Assembly: GCA_003550325.1 (NCBI GenBank)
Contig: QKWP01000117.1
Location: 1-64,000, forward strand
Source of the DNA: Gigaspora rosea
Lineage: Eukaryota > Glomeromycota > Glomeromycetes > Diversisporales > Gigasporaceae
Direction: 5' to 3'
Length of the DNA stretch: 64,000 nucleotides
A model generated the notes under the pieces. That model worked only from the letters and a program-made list of their open reading frames with translations. It was not told the origin of the DNA and searched no databases. Both the position numbers and the translations under genes were made by a program. Each line of letters starts with the position of its first letter. The stretch's first letter is position 1. Shown piece after piece: positions 1 to 10,882 of this stretch.

Positions 1-75
1 GTTCACTGTCTAAGATCGCTCTAGTTACCTAATATCTTTGAAGAAGTGGATATAGGATAACAATATCTTTTGAAA

Positions 76-246
76 AGTAATAAAACAATAAAGTAATAAA
101 GTAATAAAACAATAAAACAATAAAGTAGTAATGTAATAAAGTAATAATGTAATAAAGTAATAAAGTAATAAAGTAATAATGTAATAAAGTAATAAAGTAA
201 TAAAGTAATAATGTAATAAAGTAGTAAAGTAATAAAGTAATAAAGT
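76..246. repeat. 8-bp tandem array (AATAAAGT-like)
   Basis: About twenty copies of an 8-bp unit, AATAAAGT with AATAATGT and AATAAAAC variants, run without interruption. Because 8 is not a multiple of 3, all three minus-strand frames read as repeating Tyr/Leu/Ile/Thr peptides; these are artefacts. The array lies just before the gag-like sequence at 310. LTRs elsewhere in the window carry short tandem arrays in U3, but no LTR sequence flanks this one. Confidence 0.9.
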
Positions 247-309
247 AACACAACTATACAATAATAGAAACACTTAGAATATTCTAGCGTTTAGAATTTA
301 GAAACCTGT

Positions 310-1100
310 TCTATAACAGTACCTTAAGGGAGTTGCATTAGACTGGTACCAGCCTTTAAATCCACAACCCAATGCTTTTAATGATGATGGTAACCAGAAT
401 CGAAGTTTTCAACATCTTTTTAAAGCACATTTCTATACTACCAAGCAAAAGGCTCTTTGGCAAAAACAGCTTTTCGATATTAAACAAGGACCTACTAAAA
501 CTGTGGATGGATATGTCAACAAATTCTGTACATTACAAAGAAAAGTGGACCCAGAAAATGTCTTTCCAATTGACTTCGTTAAACAACTTTTTATTCAAGG
601 CTTGCGCCCTGAGTATTCAGTTAATGTTCAAGCTGCTGTACCTAATACCTTGGCTAATGCTATTGGAATCGCCCTCCGCTGGAAAACTGGGAAATTGATG
701 ACTATTTCGTCACCAACACTGATCAAGCTATTCACAACTCACTGACCAAATTGCTAAGCTTAGTGTTAACTTGGCCAGACACAGACTACACCTACCCCTT
801 TTGTTAATTATGCTGACAACTGTGCCCAAACCCTCAAATGAAAGAGCCTCCTATTTGTTATTATTGTGGACGCACTGGACATTTAATTCGTGATTGTAAT
901 AGTAGAAAACAAGACCAACGACAAGGATCCAACTTTTGTTGTAATAATAATAACAATAACCGAAACAGAAATAACAACCAGAATAGGTATCGAAATAGAC
1001 GCACTTCTAGTCACTATCCTAGTAACCAAGACCATTCTCGCAGTTGTAACAATTTCCATCCTAGGAGCCAATCTAGGGATAATAATTATAGAAGCTGAAA
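310..1100 (+). pseudogene. gag-like region with CCHC zinc knuckle (fossil)
   Basis: The left part matches the retrotransposon gag fold pattern: a Leu-Lys-Gly-x-Ala-x-x-Trp-Tyr start, repeated Phe/Gln-rich helices, a GLRPEY motif and a run ending in an Ala-rich helix. At about 855-900 lies a C-x2-C-x4-H-x4-C nucleic-acid-binding knuckle (CYYCGRTGHLIRDC), followed by an Asn/Arg/Gln-rich stretch typical of the nucleocapsid tail. Part of the broken Ty3/Gypsy element. Confidence 0.88.
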
Positions 1101-1309
1101 TGATGATAACTATCGCTTTTATCAAAACTCTTCTAATCGACCTCCTTCTCCCTATTATTAAAGTGTCAATTATCTTACCCAAAACTTGACTCAAACACCC
1201 TCCATTACTGCTAACAAGTGGGAAACATTGCTTAATAATCCATCTATTTGAGGAGCCTTGGCTACTCATTAGTATGAGAAAGCTAAAAATACTAATCTTG
1301 TTCAAACTC

Positions 1310-1545
1310 CTGCCTATACTACACCTGTCAAATGTAATGTCTCTCTTCAGGACAAACCCTATCAGGCTATTATTGATAGTGGTGCTTCAATTAGCATAAT
1401 TGCCCACAAGACAGTCAAGAAACTTGGATTGACCATTGAACAAACCTCTAATAGCCTTATAGTACCTGCAGTTGGAATCTCTACCCGACCTTTAGGAATT
1501 ATAAAAGATTTACTAGTTAAAATTGATCACATCACTATCCCCTTA
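1310..1545 (+). pseudogene. Retropepsin-like aspartic protease region (fossil)
   Basis: A DSGAS active-site motif in a hydrophobic context (AIIDSGASISII) is followed by the KLGL turn common to Ty3/Gypsy proteases. It lies between the gag knuckle and the cysteine-rich region, the usual gag-PR-RT order. Part of the broken element. Confidence 0.85.
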
Positions 1546-1762
1546 CCGTGGAAGTAGTGAAACTACCTCCTACTCTCTTCTCTTAGAAAATGACTAGAAT
1601 CAGAAAGTTGAAGCAAACTATAATTAGAAAAATGGTTGTTATACTTTTAAGTGGAAAAACAGAAAACACACTATCCCCACTACTTATGAAAGTAATTAAC
1701 CTTTACCTAGCCAATTCACTGTTACCGCATCAGATGAATTAGACCTCTATGAACCAGAATAC

Positions 1763-2452
1763 TTGTATTCTCGAGAAGCTTATGCTTTTGATCAAGAAGA
1801 CTCAAACCAATCTCTTTCTCTAGAAGAAAACGAAAGGACCACATATCAATCTCGTCGTAGAAATAGTAAAGCCCCTAAACAATGTGTTTATGGAAATTGT
1901 GGTTCTCCTGACCACTTTTTTGCAAATTGTCCTACTAACCAATGTAACCGATGCCGGGAATTCGGTCACATTGCTGTTAAATGTTATAAAAAAGCCCCAA
2001 AGCGTTCTACTTGCCCTACCTGCAATAACTCTAACCACTTATATAGAGACTGCCCCAATAATATCTGCAGAGGATGTAGTACATTAGGCCATATTGAAGC
2101 TTATTGTCCTCTTGCTACTTGGAAAAGACAAAACCTGGTTTACCAGTGTGGATGTACTCTTGAACAGGTCGATAGTAATCATCTACCTACACATAGCTCT
2201 CGCCGTACTCACCATTGTTGTCAATGTAAAGTTCCTAACAGACCCAAAGACCTTAAACTTTATGAAGATAAACTCGTATGCCCTGGATGCTATACTGACT
2301 TCCACTGTGCTTTAGAGCGAGATAACCCTAGAAGTATCCAATTCTTCACCCAAGATGAAGGATGTGGAATGCTTGTCAATTGCAAAGTATATAACAAATC
2401 GGACACTAGACCTAGAATGTATCAACTAGACAGTCTTCAAGAAGAATTGTAG
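1763..2452 (+). pseudogene. Extra cysteine-rich region with several CCHC-type knuckles (fossil)
   Basis: Between protease and reverse transcriptase lies a region of about 230 residues with an acidic and Ser-rich start, a basic segment, then four consecutive knuckle-like motifs (for example CNRCREFGHIAVKCY and CRGCSTLGHIEAYCP), followed by further Cys pairs (CCQC, CPGC) that could bind zinc. The gag knuckle is separate and about 0.9 kb upstream. Knuckles between PR and RT are not standard in Ty3/Gypsy. It is in the element's sense strand, and element-like coding sequence lies on both sides, so it is more likely a lineage-specific polyprotein domain than an unrelated insertion. Confidence 0.75.
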
Positions 2453-2723
2453 TTTTGTGAACTGGAACATCTTTATGCATACAAGGCTAGCCAGGATATC
2501 TAGTATAACTCTAACTATAACCTTTGGACCCAAATTAAACGTTATACTGAATCAACAAAGAATGCCGGACACTAATATGAAATGAACCAGACTAGAATCT
2601 ACCAACTTGCAAGGATTCTTTTGGATGAGAATGACTAGACCATTACCCAAGCCTTAGAACCTCTGACCTCTGACTGTATCACTCAACTTTGTAGCTACGA
2701 GGAAATGCAACTTATATTGCAAG

Positions 2724-3432
2724 TTATAGACAGAAATTCGTTTGATTGGCTGATGTAAATCAATTGCCCGGGTAATTTATTTATGCACTTTAAAGTACTT
2801 TTTTAGGACGTAAAATTACACAAGCAAAAAATCATCACAAATATCATTTCTAGCTACAGAAGAGTGCTAGAAAGTTAATCCTAAAATTAATCTTTTATAA
2901 TCTTTTATTTAGAGAAGTTAGCTTAGACACAACTTTCTGAACTAGGTAAAGAAAAAAAGGCTTTGTTCGAATTTTAATGTACTAAAAAAAAATAGTTGCT
3001 AACAAAATAGCTGGTTTTTTTTTAGAGATCGGAATTTCAGATTTGGTTTTTGAAGCAGAATAAGCTTATTAGCAGTATTAGCAATAAGAAATTTAGGGTT
3101 AAAGTACTCTTAAATTGGGTTGGTTTTTAAATTTGGATTTATAGAGCGTATATATGAGTTTGGGTTCTTAGATAGTTATATTTAGTAATTCTAGTTGTTT
3201 TAGTAGTTGAATACTGCTTTAACTCTTTTCTACATATATTCACCTATCTTATATATGAATATAATCAGTGTTTTTACCGATTTGTATAAACTTTTTTCTT
3301 GAAGTTTTCATTTTTAGACTGTAATGTTGTAAAATAATGAATAAAAAATGTGCGATTTGATTGGGTAATAATCACATATAGATTTGCAAATCGATCTAAA
3401 AAACTAGCCAATCAGACAAACTTCTGTCTATG
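2724..3432. mobile_element. 0.7 kb TIR element (MITE-like) nested in the Ty3/Gypsy copy
   Basis: A 709-bp AT-rich segment is bounded by imperfect inverted repeats of about 27 bp (left ATAGACAGAAATTCGTTTGA, right end reversed ATAGACAGAAGTTTGTCTGA). The 10-bp sequence ATATTGCAAG stands directly on both sides (2714-2723 and 3433-3442) as a target-site duplication. There is no coding capacity. A 9-10 bp duplication suits Mutator-like (MULE) non-autonomous elements; the superfamily is inferred from that length only. Confidence 0.85.
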
Positions 3433-3442
3433 ATATTGCAAG

Positions 3443-3900
3443 CTGAATCAGACCTATTGTCAGAGAATAATATCGACCCTCTACAAACAATTTTAAATGA
3501 GTCTTTCGATACTAGCCACCCAGACTATGACTAGAAGTATGCCCTAGCTATACTTCGAAGAAACTTTACAGTTCCTGTTGACCTTTGCCAGAAATGTTTA
3601 CATGTTAAACACCAAGAAGAATAGAATGCAAATCAAGGATACTGTGATGATTGCAAGCTTCCTGACCCAGAAATTTATTTCCCTCTTACTGAAGAAACTA
3701 GTAAGAAAACAGGTGATAGTTCACAGTTTGATCAGCTTCAGCGACAGATACAACAACAAGACCAACTGATAAAACAACTACAAGCAAGAATTGAAACCTT
3801 AGAAACTACCAATGCTGCTTTACTATGCTTTTTCTAAGAAGAAGCCCAAAATGCTCACCAACGGGCTAATGCCCTGAATATGCTTTGTCAAAATTTTTAA
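3443..3900 (+). pseudogene. Coiled-coil region of the Ty3/Gypsy polyprotein (fossil)
   Basis: Coding-like sequence on the sense strand has two CxxC pairs (CQKC and CDDC), then a Gln-rich heptad stretch (QLQRQIQQQDQLIKQLQARI) that should form a coiled coil. It precedes the reverse transcriptase. Its role is unknown; it is part of the broken element. Confidence 0.6.
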
Positions 3901-3979
3901 GGAATCCTGGCAGGATCATAAACTACCTGTCGACTCAGACCAGGCCCTTATACCTAGATCTGTAAATATTATTGCCCTT

Positions 3980-5445
3980 AAACATGAAGAATATACCCTG
4001 TCGACCCAGACTTCTCTAAATATTGGACCACTTAATAAAGAACAAGGTCTTGCTTTCCGAAAATTATTAGAAGAATTTGTAGACCTCTTTGCAACTGATA
4101 TAACTGAGTTAGAATGAACTAACCTGGTTACTCACCGAATCTATACTGGGGATGTATACCCCATTCGCTCTCATTTTTATTCTGTACCTCCAATGAACAA
4201 GAATTTATACAACAAAAAATCCAAAGAATGTTGGAACATAAACTCATTCAACCCTCTAACAGCCCCTGGACCTCACCTGTTGTTCTAGTATAAAAGAAAA
4301 ATGGCAAATTGCGATTCTGTGTAGACTATAGAAAAGTGAATGCTGTTACTAAAAAGTATGCTTATCCTCTATCCCGTATTGATAAAATGCTTAATGCCCT
4401 TGCAGGATGTTCTTGGTTTTCTATTCTTGACCTTGCGAGTGGTTATTGGCAAGTTGCCATGGACTCCCAAGACAAGAAGAAAACTGCTTTTACTACAAGA
4501 TACGGGATTTATGAATTTAATGTAATGCCTTTTGGTCTTTGCAATGCTCTTGCAATATTCCAAAGGCTCATGGACCATGTATATAATAGAATTGCATGGA
4601 AAATTGTCATTGTATACTTAGACGATACAATTGTTTATTCTAGAACATTTGATGAACACTTGACCCATTTAAAAAGAGTGTTTAATAGAATTAAACAAGC
4701 AGGACTCAGACTTAACATAGAGAAGTGTACCTAATAGATGCATCAACTACCTTTTCTATGACATCTTTTCTTGGCTAAGGGTATCACCCCTGATCCACAA
4801 AAAGTAGAAGCTATCCAACAGATTCAATCTCCTAAAAACCTCACAGCCCTTCGATCTTTCCTTGGACTTGCCGGATGCTATCACCAGTTTATCCAAACTT
4901 TTCATCAATTGCTTGTCCTTTAAATTCCCTGCTACACAAAGATAAACCCTATCACTGTCAAGATAAATAGCAAAAAGCTTTCGAAAAATTGAAATCTAGG
5001 CTTATTACTGCCCCTATATTAGCTTATCCAAATTTCAAAGAGACATTTATACTCGCCACTGATGCCTTCTACAATGGCTTGGTGCCACGTTAAGTCAACT
5101 AGATGAAAATGGAAAAGAACACCCAATCGCCTCTGCTAGTAAAAGTTTAAGAAAGGAAGAAATGAATTATGTGGCCACTGAACTTGAATGTGCTGCAGTT
5201 GTATGGGCTATAGAACATTTTCATAAATATTTAGGTGCTACAAAATTCATTCTAGTTACAGACCACTCTGCGTTAAAGTGGTTACATACCGCTGAACCAA
5301 AAAGAAGAATTGGAAGATGGATCTTGAAGCTCCAACCATACAATTTTGGAATTGTCCATAAACCAGGCCGAATTCATTCAAATGTTGATGTCCTATCACG
5401 ATTACCGATGCAGATGACTATATCTAATGAACCTCATGAATCTTG
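3980..5445 (+). pseudogene. Reverse transcriptase and RNase H regions (fossil)
   Basis: Reverse transcriptase signatures are clear: FCVDYRKVNAVT, LDLASGYWQV, the FNVMPFGLCNA motif, and the YLDD catalytic box near 4615-4630. RNase H follows at about 4980-5445 with a LATDA start, an ELECAAVVWA helix, the TDHSALKWL motif and a terminal NVDVLSRLP signature, all usual in Ty3/Gypsy. The region is part of the broken element and is not a functional gene. Confidence 0.95.
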
Positions 5446-5525
5446 ACCAATATTATAACCTCTACTACTACTTGGACACAGACCAATTTCCAGATGGACT
5501 TACTGACCATGAACAAAAATAACTT

Positions 5526-6690
5526 ATGACCCAGGCTAAATATTTTGAAATTAATTATTACCTCCTCTATAAAAAGAACAAAAGAAACCCAAACAGACCT
5601 CTTAGAGTTATTAAATGGGCAGAAGTCAAACCAGTGTTATATATGATGCATAAACACCTGACTGCTAGATACTTGGAAACAGACGCTATGTATTATAAAT
5701 TATCAGAACAGTACTATTGGGACCAAATGTATTGAGATATACAGGAATATGTGAAGACTTGTGAGGAATGCCAAAAATAACAAAAAGGCCATATAAAAGA
5801 GCCTCTACATCCCATACAAATTGGAAGAGCTTTTGAACGTGTTGGAATTGATCTTGTAGGTCCTTTGCCTATAACCAAAATAATCGATATATTATCATCA
5901 CTACTGAATATCTAACACGATGGCCAGAAGCTTGTGCTGTTCCAGATGCTAGTGCTAGTACACTTGCTCAGTTTATTTTTGAAGAAATAGTTTGTAGACA
6001 TGTAACTCCAAAAATTATCTTATCAGACCAAGGTCGAATTTTATTAGTGAGACAGTTAGAATTCTCAGTGAGAAATTTCTTATCAAGCATAAATTCTCTT
6101 CTCCTTACCATCCTTAGACAAATGGTATGGTAGAAAGATTCAATAAAACATTGTGTGAATCACTTGCAAAAGTGAAAGGAGACAATGATTGGGATTTGTA
6201 TATAACTGCTGTTCTATTGGCATATAGAACGAAAAGACACGCTACCACAGGATATACTCCCTTTCAACTTATATATAGAAGATATGCTACCTTGCCAATT
6301 GAGGCACTTTTTCCAATAGAACCTACAGAAGTTGATAACGAAATAGACTTACAAGGAAGTATTCTTTAACAGGCTTATGAGTTGATAGAAAACTACCGAC
6401 TTTTCAGAACCAGGTAAGACAAAATACTGAACAGTCACAATGGAAACAAAAAGTCCGTTTTGATGCCAATATTCTACTAGAAACATTTGAAATTGGTGAT
6501 AAAGTATGGATACAAAGAAAGGAATTAGAAGCCTTTCGCTCCACAAATTTGAAGACAAAAGATTTGGACCCTTCCTTATCCATAAGAAATTAGACAATGG
6601 TACTTATAAACTACGAACAATAGAAGTGAAAATTTTGCAAAAGTATTATAATAGTAATTGTCTTGCTAAGTATTATAAGTCACAAGCATA
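5526..6690 (+). pseudogene. Integrase region (fossil)
   Basis: An HHCC zinc-binding segment (His pair, then CEECQK) is followed by a DDE core: a GIDLVGPLP block, a SDQG block, and a VERFNKTLCESLAKV block followed by LLAYRTKRHATTGYTPFQL. A basic region with QRKELEA-like and KRFGPF-like blocks follows, as in the C-terminal domain of Ty3/Gypsy integrases. Part of the broken element. Confidence 0.93.
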
Positions 6691-6779
6691 GGAACCAGTA
6701 GTTGTTATTGATTCTTCTGGAAATTTCTAGAAGAAATTTGATCTACAAGGGGATGGAACACACAATTTAGTTCGTAAAA

Positions 6780-7611
6780 CCTCAAAATATATTTATACAA
6801 CTACCCCTTTTGGAATTTTTCCAAAAATGATCACTCCTACACTGCAACCCCAAACCTTGTTAGCCCTCCAATACCTTTTCCAGACATGGAAAAAGGATGA
6901 TGCTGCCCAAAATAATACATTATGGATTACATCACACTGTATATGGATATGTGATAATAATGACGCCACTCAAACTATTGACCTCACTAATTCAATTACT
7001 TCTCTTCTGGAGCCAGACACTAATAATTTTTCGAACCCTATAGAAGACGCAGAATGATTCAAAATTAACTTACTAGTAGTAAATGACACAGACGAAATGA
7101 ACCCGAACTTGGAATTAGAAGACATACAAAAAAAAACCTTATTGGTTCCAATTGATAATCAAGAAGAAGTTACTCCTGCTCCATTACCTGGGAGGATTGT
7201 ACAGATGTTACCCAACCTTGTGGACCGTTAACTCAGATGACTATACCTCCATATACTGGAATAACCTACCAAAAAAAATTACAGACAATTCTCAAACGAA
7301 TTAAGACTCGTGCTAGAAACAAACAAGACCAAACCAAGCTACTTAAAGCTTATTATTATCTTGGCAATCTTATAGAAAAGTACTCCAATGCTCATGAAGA
7401 TATTCGATCTACCATTGGGAAGACTCAAGGAGAAAGAAGAGCCCGGGACACTTGGAAGTGTGCCCAACGAATGAAACTACTTTTCTCAAACCGACCTATA
7501 GAAAACATCTTCCACACGATCTATATTACTTATACGATAATTACAAAGTTAACGGACAACGAACTTTCTCAGGTTCTTACCCAAATTAGAACTCACAGAG
7601 TTCGTTCTTAA
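6780..7611 (+). pseudogene. 3' coding-like region after integrase (fossil, unknown role)
   Basis: About 0.8 kb of coding-like sequence lies between integrase and the LTR. The last 125 codons (7237-7611) are basic and helical, with segments such as KKLQTILKRIKTRARNKQ, and end 12 bases before the LTR. No known domain is recognised. It may be the tail of the polyprotein or an extra ORF of this lineage. Confidence 0.5.
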
Positions 7612-7623
7612 AGGGGAGAGAAA
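7612..7623 (+). other. Polypurine tract of the Ty3/Gypsy element
   Basis: AGGGGAGAGAAA immediately precedes the LTR start TGTTATAAA, the place where plus-strand priming occurs. The second LTR element has a close counterpart (AAGGGGATGGAAA, minus strand) at the same place. Confidence 0.8.
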
Positions 7624-8232
7624 TGTTATAAATAATTTGTAATTTTGGTAAAAATTAGAAATTAGTAATGTTAAATAACAACATTAAATAACAACGTTAG
7701 ATAACGATGTTTGATAACGATTGTAATGTTTAACGATGTTAGATAACGATTAGTAATGTTAAATAATGGTTTGTAATGTTAAATAATGCTTAGTGATGCT
7801 TAACAACGCTTAGTGATGCTTAATGACACTTAGTGACGCTTAACGACGCTTAGTGATGCTTAACGACACTTAGTGATGTGTGGCTTAATAAATATATAAA
7901 CTCATCTTATTTCTCCTAGTTTTAGACAGATCCAGACATTGTATTTTATATTTACCTTTATAATTATTTACCCTCCTCTATTATTATTAATAAACTCTTG
8001 GGATTTCTAAGGAGCAGACACCTTGGAATAGCCCTCTTGTTAAATTAATAAACTGATTATTATCTCTTGTTGTTTTATACCAAACTGCCATAGAGAAGTG
8101 TATAGTTTCTTACAGACATAAAAGAAACTATACTTCCCTTTTGCACACTGCTTTATGCCCAAAGTAAGGGATCTCAGGAGCCGTGTGATTGTTACTCTAT
8201 CAGAATTAAAGAAAGCTTCCGGTACTGTAACA
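7624..8232 (+). repeat. 3' LTR of the Ty3/Gypsy element
   Basis: The 609-bp LTR begins TGTTATAAA and ends ACTGTAACA, with TG...CA termini. U3 holds a degenerate short-repeat array (TTAGATAACGATG- and TTAGTGATGC-like units, about 7660-7880). After it comes a TATA-like AATATATAAA, then a stretch closely related to the LTRs at 10883-11640 and 14482-15210 (TGGGATTTCTAAGGA..., TTTCTTACAGAC...). Confidence 0.88.
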
Positions 8233-8239
8233 ATATAAA

Positions 8240-9106
8240 ACCTGCTTTTGAATATAAAATTAGAAATGAAAATCTTAACTTTGAGCAAAAATATCTTAGC
8301 AACTACTTAATCAAATTTGATGAAAATTTTTTTATTAAATTTTATGGATCCATAGAATTCAAATAAAAAATTTTTATCAAATTTGATTAGATAATTGCTA
8401 AAATACCTTTACTCAAAGTTTTAGAAAAAATCAAAATGTCTAGTAAAGTAAAAGCTATACCAAATTTTTTTAAAATTTGGTGAAAGTATCTTAGCAACCA
8501 CCTGATAAAATTCGATAAAAATTTTTTATTTGAATTCCATGGATCCATAGAATTCAAATAAAAAAATTTTTATCGAATTTGATCAGGTGGTTTCTAAGAT
8601 ACCTTCGCTCAAGTTTTAAAAAAAACAAAACTTTTATCAAAAACAAGCTATACCAAATTTTTCTAAAACTTTAAGCGAAGGTATTTTAGCAACTGCCAAA
8701 TCAAATTTGATAAAAATTTTTTTATTTGAATTTTATGGATTCATAGAATTTAAATAAAAAAATTTTCATTGAATTTGATCAAGTAGTTGCAAAGATATCT
8801 TTGATCAAAGTTTTAGAGAATTTCAAAACACATATCAAATGACAGATAAGTTTAAATTTTTGACAAAACTTTGATCAAGAATATCTTTGCAAACACCTGA
8901 TTAAATTTAATTTTTTTTATTTGAATTTTATGGATATGTAAAATTCAAATAAAAAAATTTTTATTGAATTTGATCAGGTAGTTGCTTTTTTAACAAAACT
9001 TTGATCAAGGATATTTTTGCAACTATCTAATCAAATTTAATAAAAATTTTTTATTTGAATTCTATGAATCTGTAAAACTCAAATAAAAAATTTTCATCAA
9101 ATTTGA
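8240..9106. repeat. Palindromic repeat family A, tandem array
   Basis: Each unit is a near-palindrome of about 130 bp whose arms read GCAACTACTTGATCAAATTT then AAAAATTTTTTTATTTGAAT, with the centre at TCTATGGATCCATAGA. Equivalent points fall at 8297, 8492, 8687, 8887 and 9018, giving a period of about 195 bp and a shortened last unit. Spacers also repeat (CACATGACAGATATGTTTAA-like). No coding capacity. Other copies of the family lie near 10.0, 15.2, 26.9-28.4, 37.0, 38.4 and 42.3-42.6 kb. Confidence 0.92.
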
Positions 9107-9706
9107 TTACTATATTTATATGAAATAATATACATGAGCATTATTTCGAAATTTGTATTTTCTTAAAATAGCATATTGGTTTTGAAATAACACCTATATG
9201 CAGTGTTGTACATGGGACAATTTTGGACAATTTTGGATATTTTTTCAAATTAAAATTACTTGAAATTTTATTAAGATAATCTATTTTAATTTTTTCACCA
9301 ATAAGTCTAAAAATATATAATTATATATATTTTTTAAATAACTTTTTTGATTAGTTAAATATGGGACATAGGCTTGGACGATTTTGGACAATCTTGGATG
9401 TTGGACATTTTATATAGTGTGGACACGTCCCATGTACAACACTGCCTATATGTGTCCCAATATAATGCAGACTCCAAATTAATAATCTGCTAAAATAACA
9501 AATTCAAATAACAAGCAAAAATAAAATTTTTTAGTTAAAAATTTGACTTAGATCAGAAAGGCTATATATAAAATTAAGAAATTATGCATTACACATATAT
9601 AATACGCAATTTTTTTGAAATTAGACCTTTACTCTAAAATAATACCCATGTGTATATTCAAAATAATGTGCATCCTCTCAAAATAATTTGCAAGTGTGCA
9701 TTACCA
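9107..9706. mobile_element. CpG-depleted copy of the 57.9 kb TIR element
   Basis: The left 95 bp align by eye with 57867-57960 (shared GAAATAA, AAAATAGCATA, GAAATAAC blocks), and the right end near 9610-9700 resembles 58445-58530 (repeated CAAAATA blocks). Nearly every CpG of the other copy is TpG or CpA here. The right boundary is approximate. A hAT MITE (9201-9444) is inserted in it. Confidence 0.6.
9201..9444. mobile_element. hAT-type MITE, 244 bp
   Basis: Perfect 18-bp terminal inverted repeats, CAGTGTTGTACATGGGAC, bound the element, and the 8-bp duplication CCTATATG flanks it on both sides (9193-9200, 9445-9452). CAGTG termini with 8-bp duplications are diagnostic of hAT elements. The related TIR element at 57.9 kb has the uninterrupted site near 57944-57966. 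No coding capacity. Confidence 0.93.
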
Positions 9707-9974
9707 TAGTGCACTGACCAAAAGGTCTAGGTTTAATGCAATCTACTTGTCAAAAAACTTACAAAAGACCTGGGTATATTATATAGCAGCAGGTCTGTAC
9801 CTTAAGAAAAAAATTTTAAGCATTTACACATTTCATACTTACAATAAGCAGTCTAAAAATTTAAAAATTTATATTTAATTAATAGTTTTCTTATGCTTTG
9901 CACCAGGTATTTTGTAATAGAGTATTGAAAAAGGGGTACTTTGGTTAGTGCACTATAGTTTTTGTGTAAATATA

Positions 9975-10205
9975 GTAAGTAGCTGCAGAGATATACTTGA
10001 ACAAAGTTTTGTCAACAAATTTAAATGTATATATCATGTGATATATATTTTAAAATTCTTTAAAACTTTGATCAAAAATATTTCTGCAACTACTTAATCA
10101 AATTTGATGAAAATTTTTTATTTTAATTTTACAAATATATAGAATTCAAATAAAAATTTTTATTGAATTTGGTCAAGAACTTGTAGAGATATCTTTGATG
10201 ATAGA
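9975..10205. repeat. Palindromic family A unit
   Basis: One family A unit with spacer: GCAGAGATATAC..., the spacer with ATGTATATATCATGTGATAT, then a palindromic pair of arms (GCAACTACTTAATCAAATTT and its complement). The centre is degenerate (TTTACAAATATATAGAATTC). Confidence 0.85.
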
Positions 10206-10214
10206 TTCTTTTAT

Positions 10215-10882
10215 TTCCAAAAAGTATATTATAAAGAAGCTGTGCCAAATAAAAAAAGCTATTATGGAATAAAGATTTAACCAAATAACTTAAAATTTTA
10301 GAAAGCAAAATTGAGCCTATTCTCTATTAATTATATTAGTGCACAGTAACTTGTTTCATTTGAACTTGTAAAAATCTAGCCTGTGATAGTGATTTTTCTG
10401 TTTTCATTAAAATTGAAAATTTTCAAAAATCCTGAATCTGGAAGCAAATTGAAAAATCATTATAACTTTGTCAATATTAATCTGTTTTGATAAAATTTTA
10501 ACTAAAGACTTTCAAATACCTATTACTTAGTCATATTTTGGAGATTTCATTTTGAGAAAATACTTTTGGAAGTATTTGAAGTTTAGAGGAAAACTAGTGA
10601 AAATGTATGCATCCAAATTTATAAAAATATTAATATCTTCATAAGTTTTTAATATTTTTTCATAAAATTTGAGATTCTATTAGTAAATAATATGTGCTAC
10701 AAATCATGTTATTAAATTTTTTTAGTTAGCATAGTAAAATTTTTTGTAAATCATGTAAATCATCGCTGAATAGTGGGTTATTTTGAAAAAGCAAAAAATA
10801 TATTACAAAGAAGCTGTATTGAAATTGTTTATAGGAACTTTTATCAAAGATATCTCCATAAGTTTTTGACCAAATTTGATAA
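10215..10882. repeat. Family B repeat, single arm
   Basis: About 650 bp are closely similar to 37760-38410, one arm of the large palindrome there. Shared blocks include CAGTAACTTGTTTCATTTGA, TGGAAGCAAATTGAAAAATC and GTGGGTTATTTTGAAAAAGC. The open reading frame at 10773-10958 lies in this repeat and is not supported as a gene. The unit runs into a family A arm that is cut at 10882 by the LTR element. Confidence 0.85.

Larger units (their letters stand above)
310..8232 (+). mobile_element. Ty3/Gypsy LTR retrotransposon, broken, 5' end absent
   Basis: Fossil Ty3/Gypsy (Metaviridae-like) element. Parts in order: gag with CCHC knuckle, aspartic protease, a cysteine-rich multi-knuckle region, a coiled-coil region, reverse transcriptase, RNase H, integrase, a 3' tail region, polypurine tract and 3' LTR. 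The order RT-RNase H-integrase is that of Ty3/Gypsy. No 5' LTR is seen; the left part starts inside gag and the sequence before it does not resemble the LTR. The element is heavily broken, with well over ten disruptions, so it is old. A 0.7 kb TIR element (2724-3432) is inserted in it. Its LTR is related to those of the element at 10883-15210. Confidence 0.93.

Noticed and set aside
21-273. Three overlapping minus-strand frames of 74-82 codons
   Set aside because: All are readings of the 8-bp tandem array; repeating Tyr/Leu/Ile/Thr in every frame is an artefact.
1-310. 5' LTR of the Ty3/Gypsy element
   Set aside because: The sequence does not resemble the 3' LTR at 7624-8232 apart from being a short tandem array.
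883-1305. Overlapping frames on both strands across the Asn-rich gag tail
   Set aside because: Shadows of AAT/AAC-rich gag sequence; hydrophobic Ile/Val readings with no domain.
8240-9106. CRISPR-like array
   Set aside because: Regular spacing of about 195 bp, but the units are long palindromes with similar spacers, in a eukaryotic context; no CRISPR.
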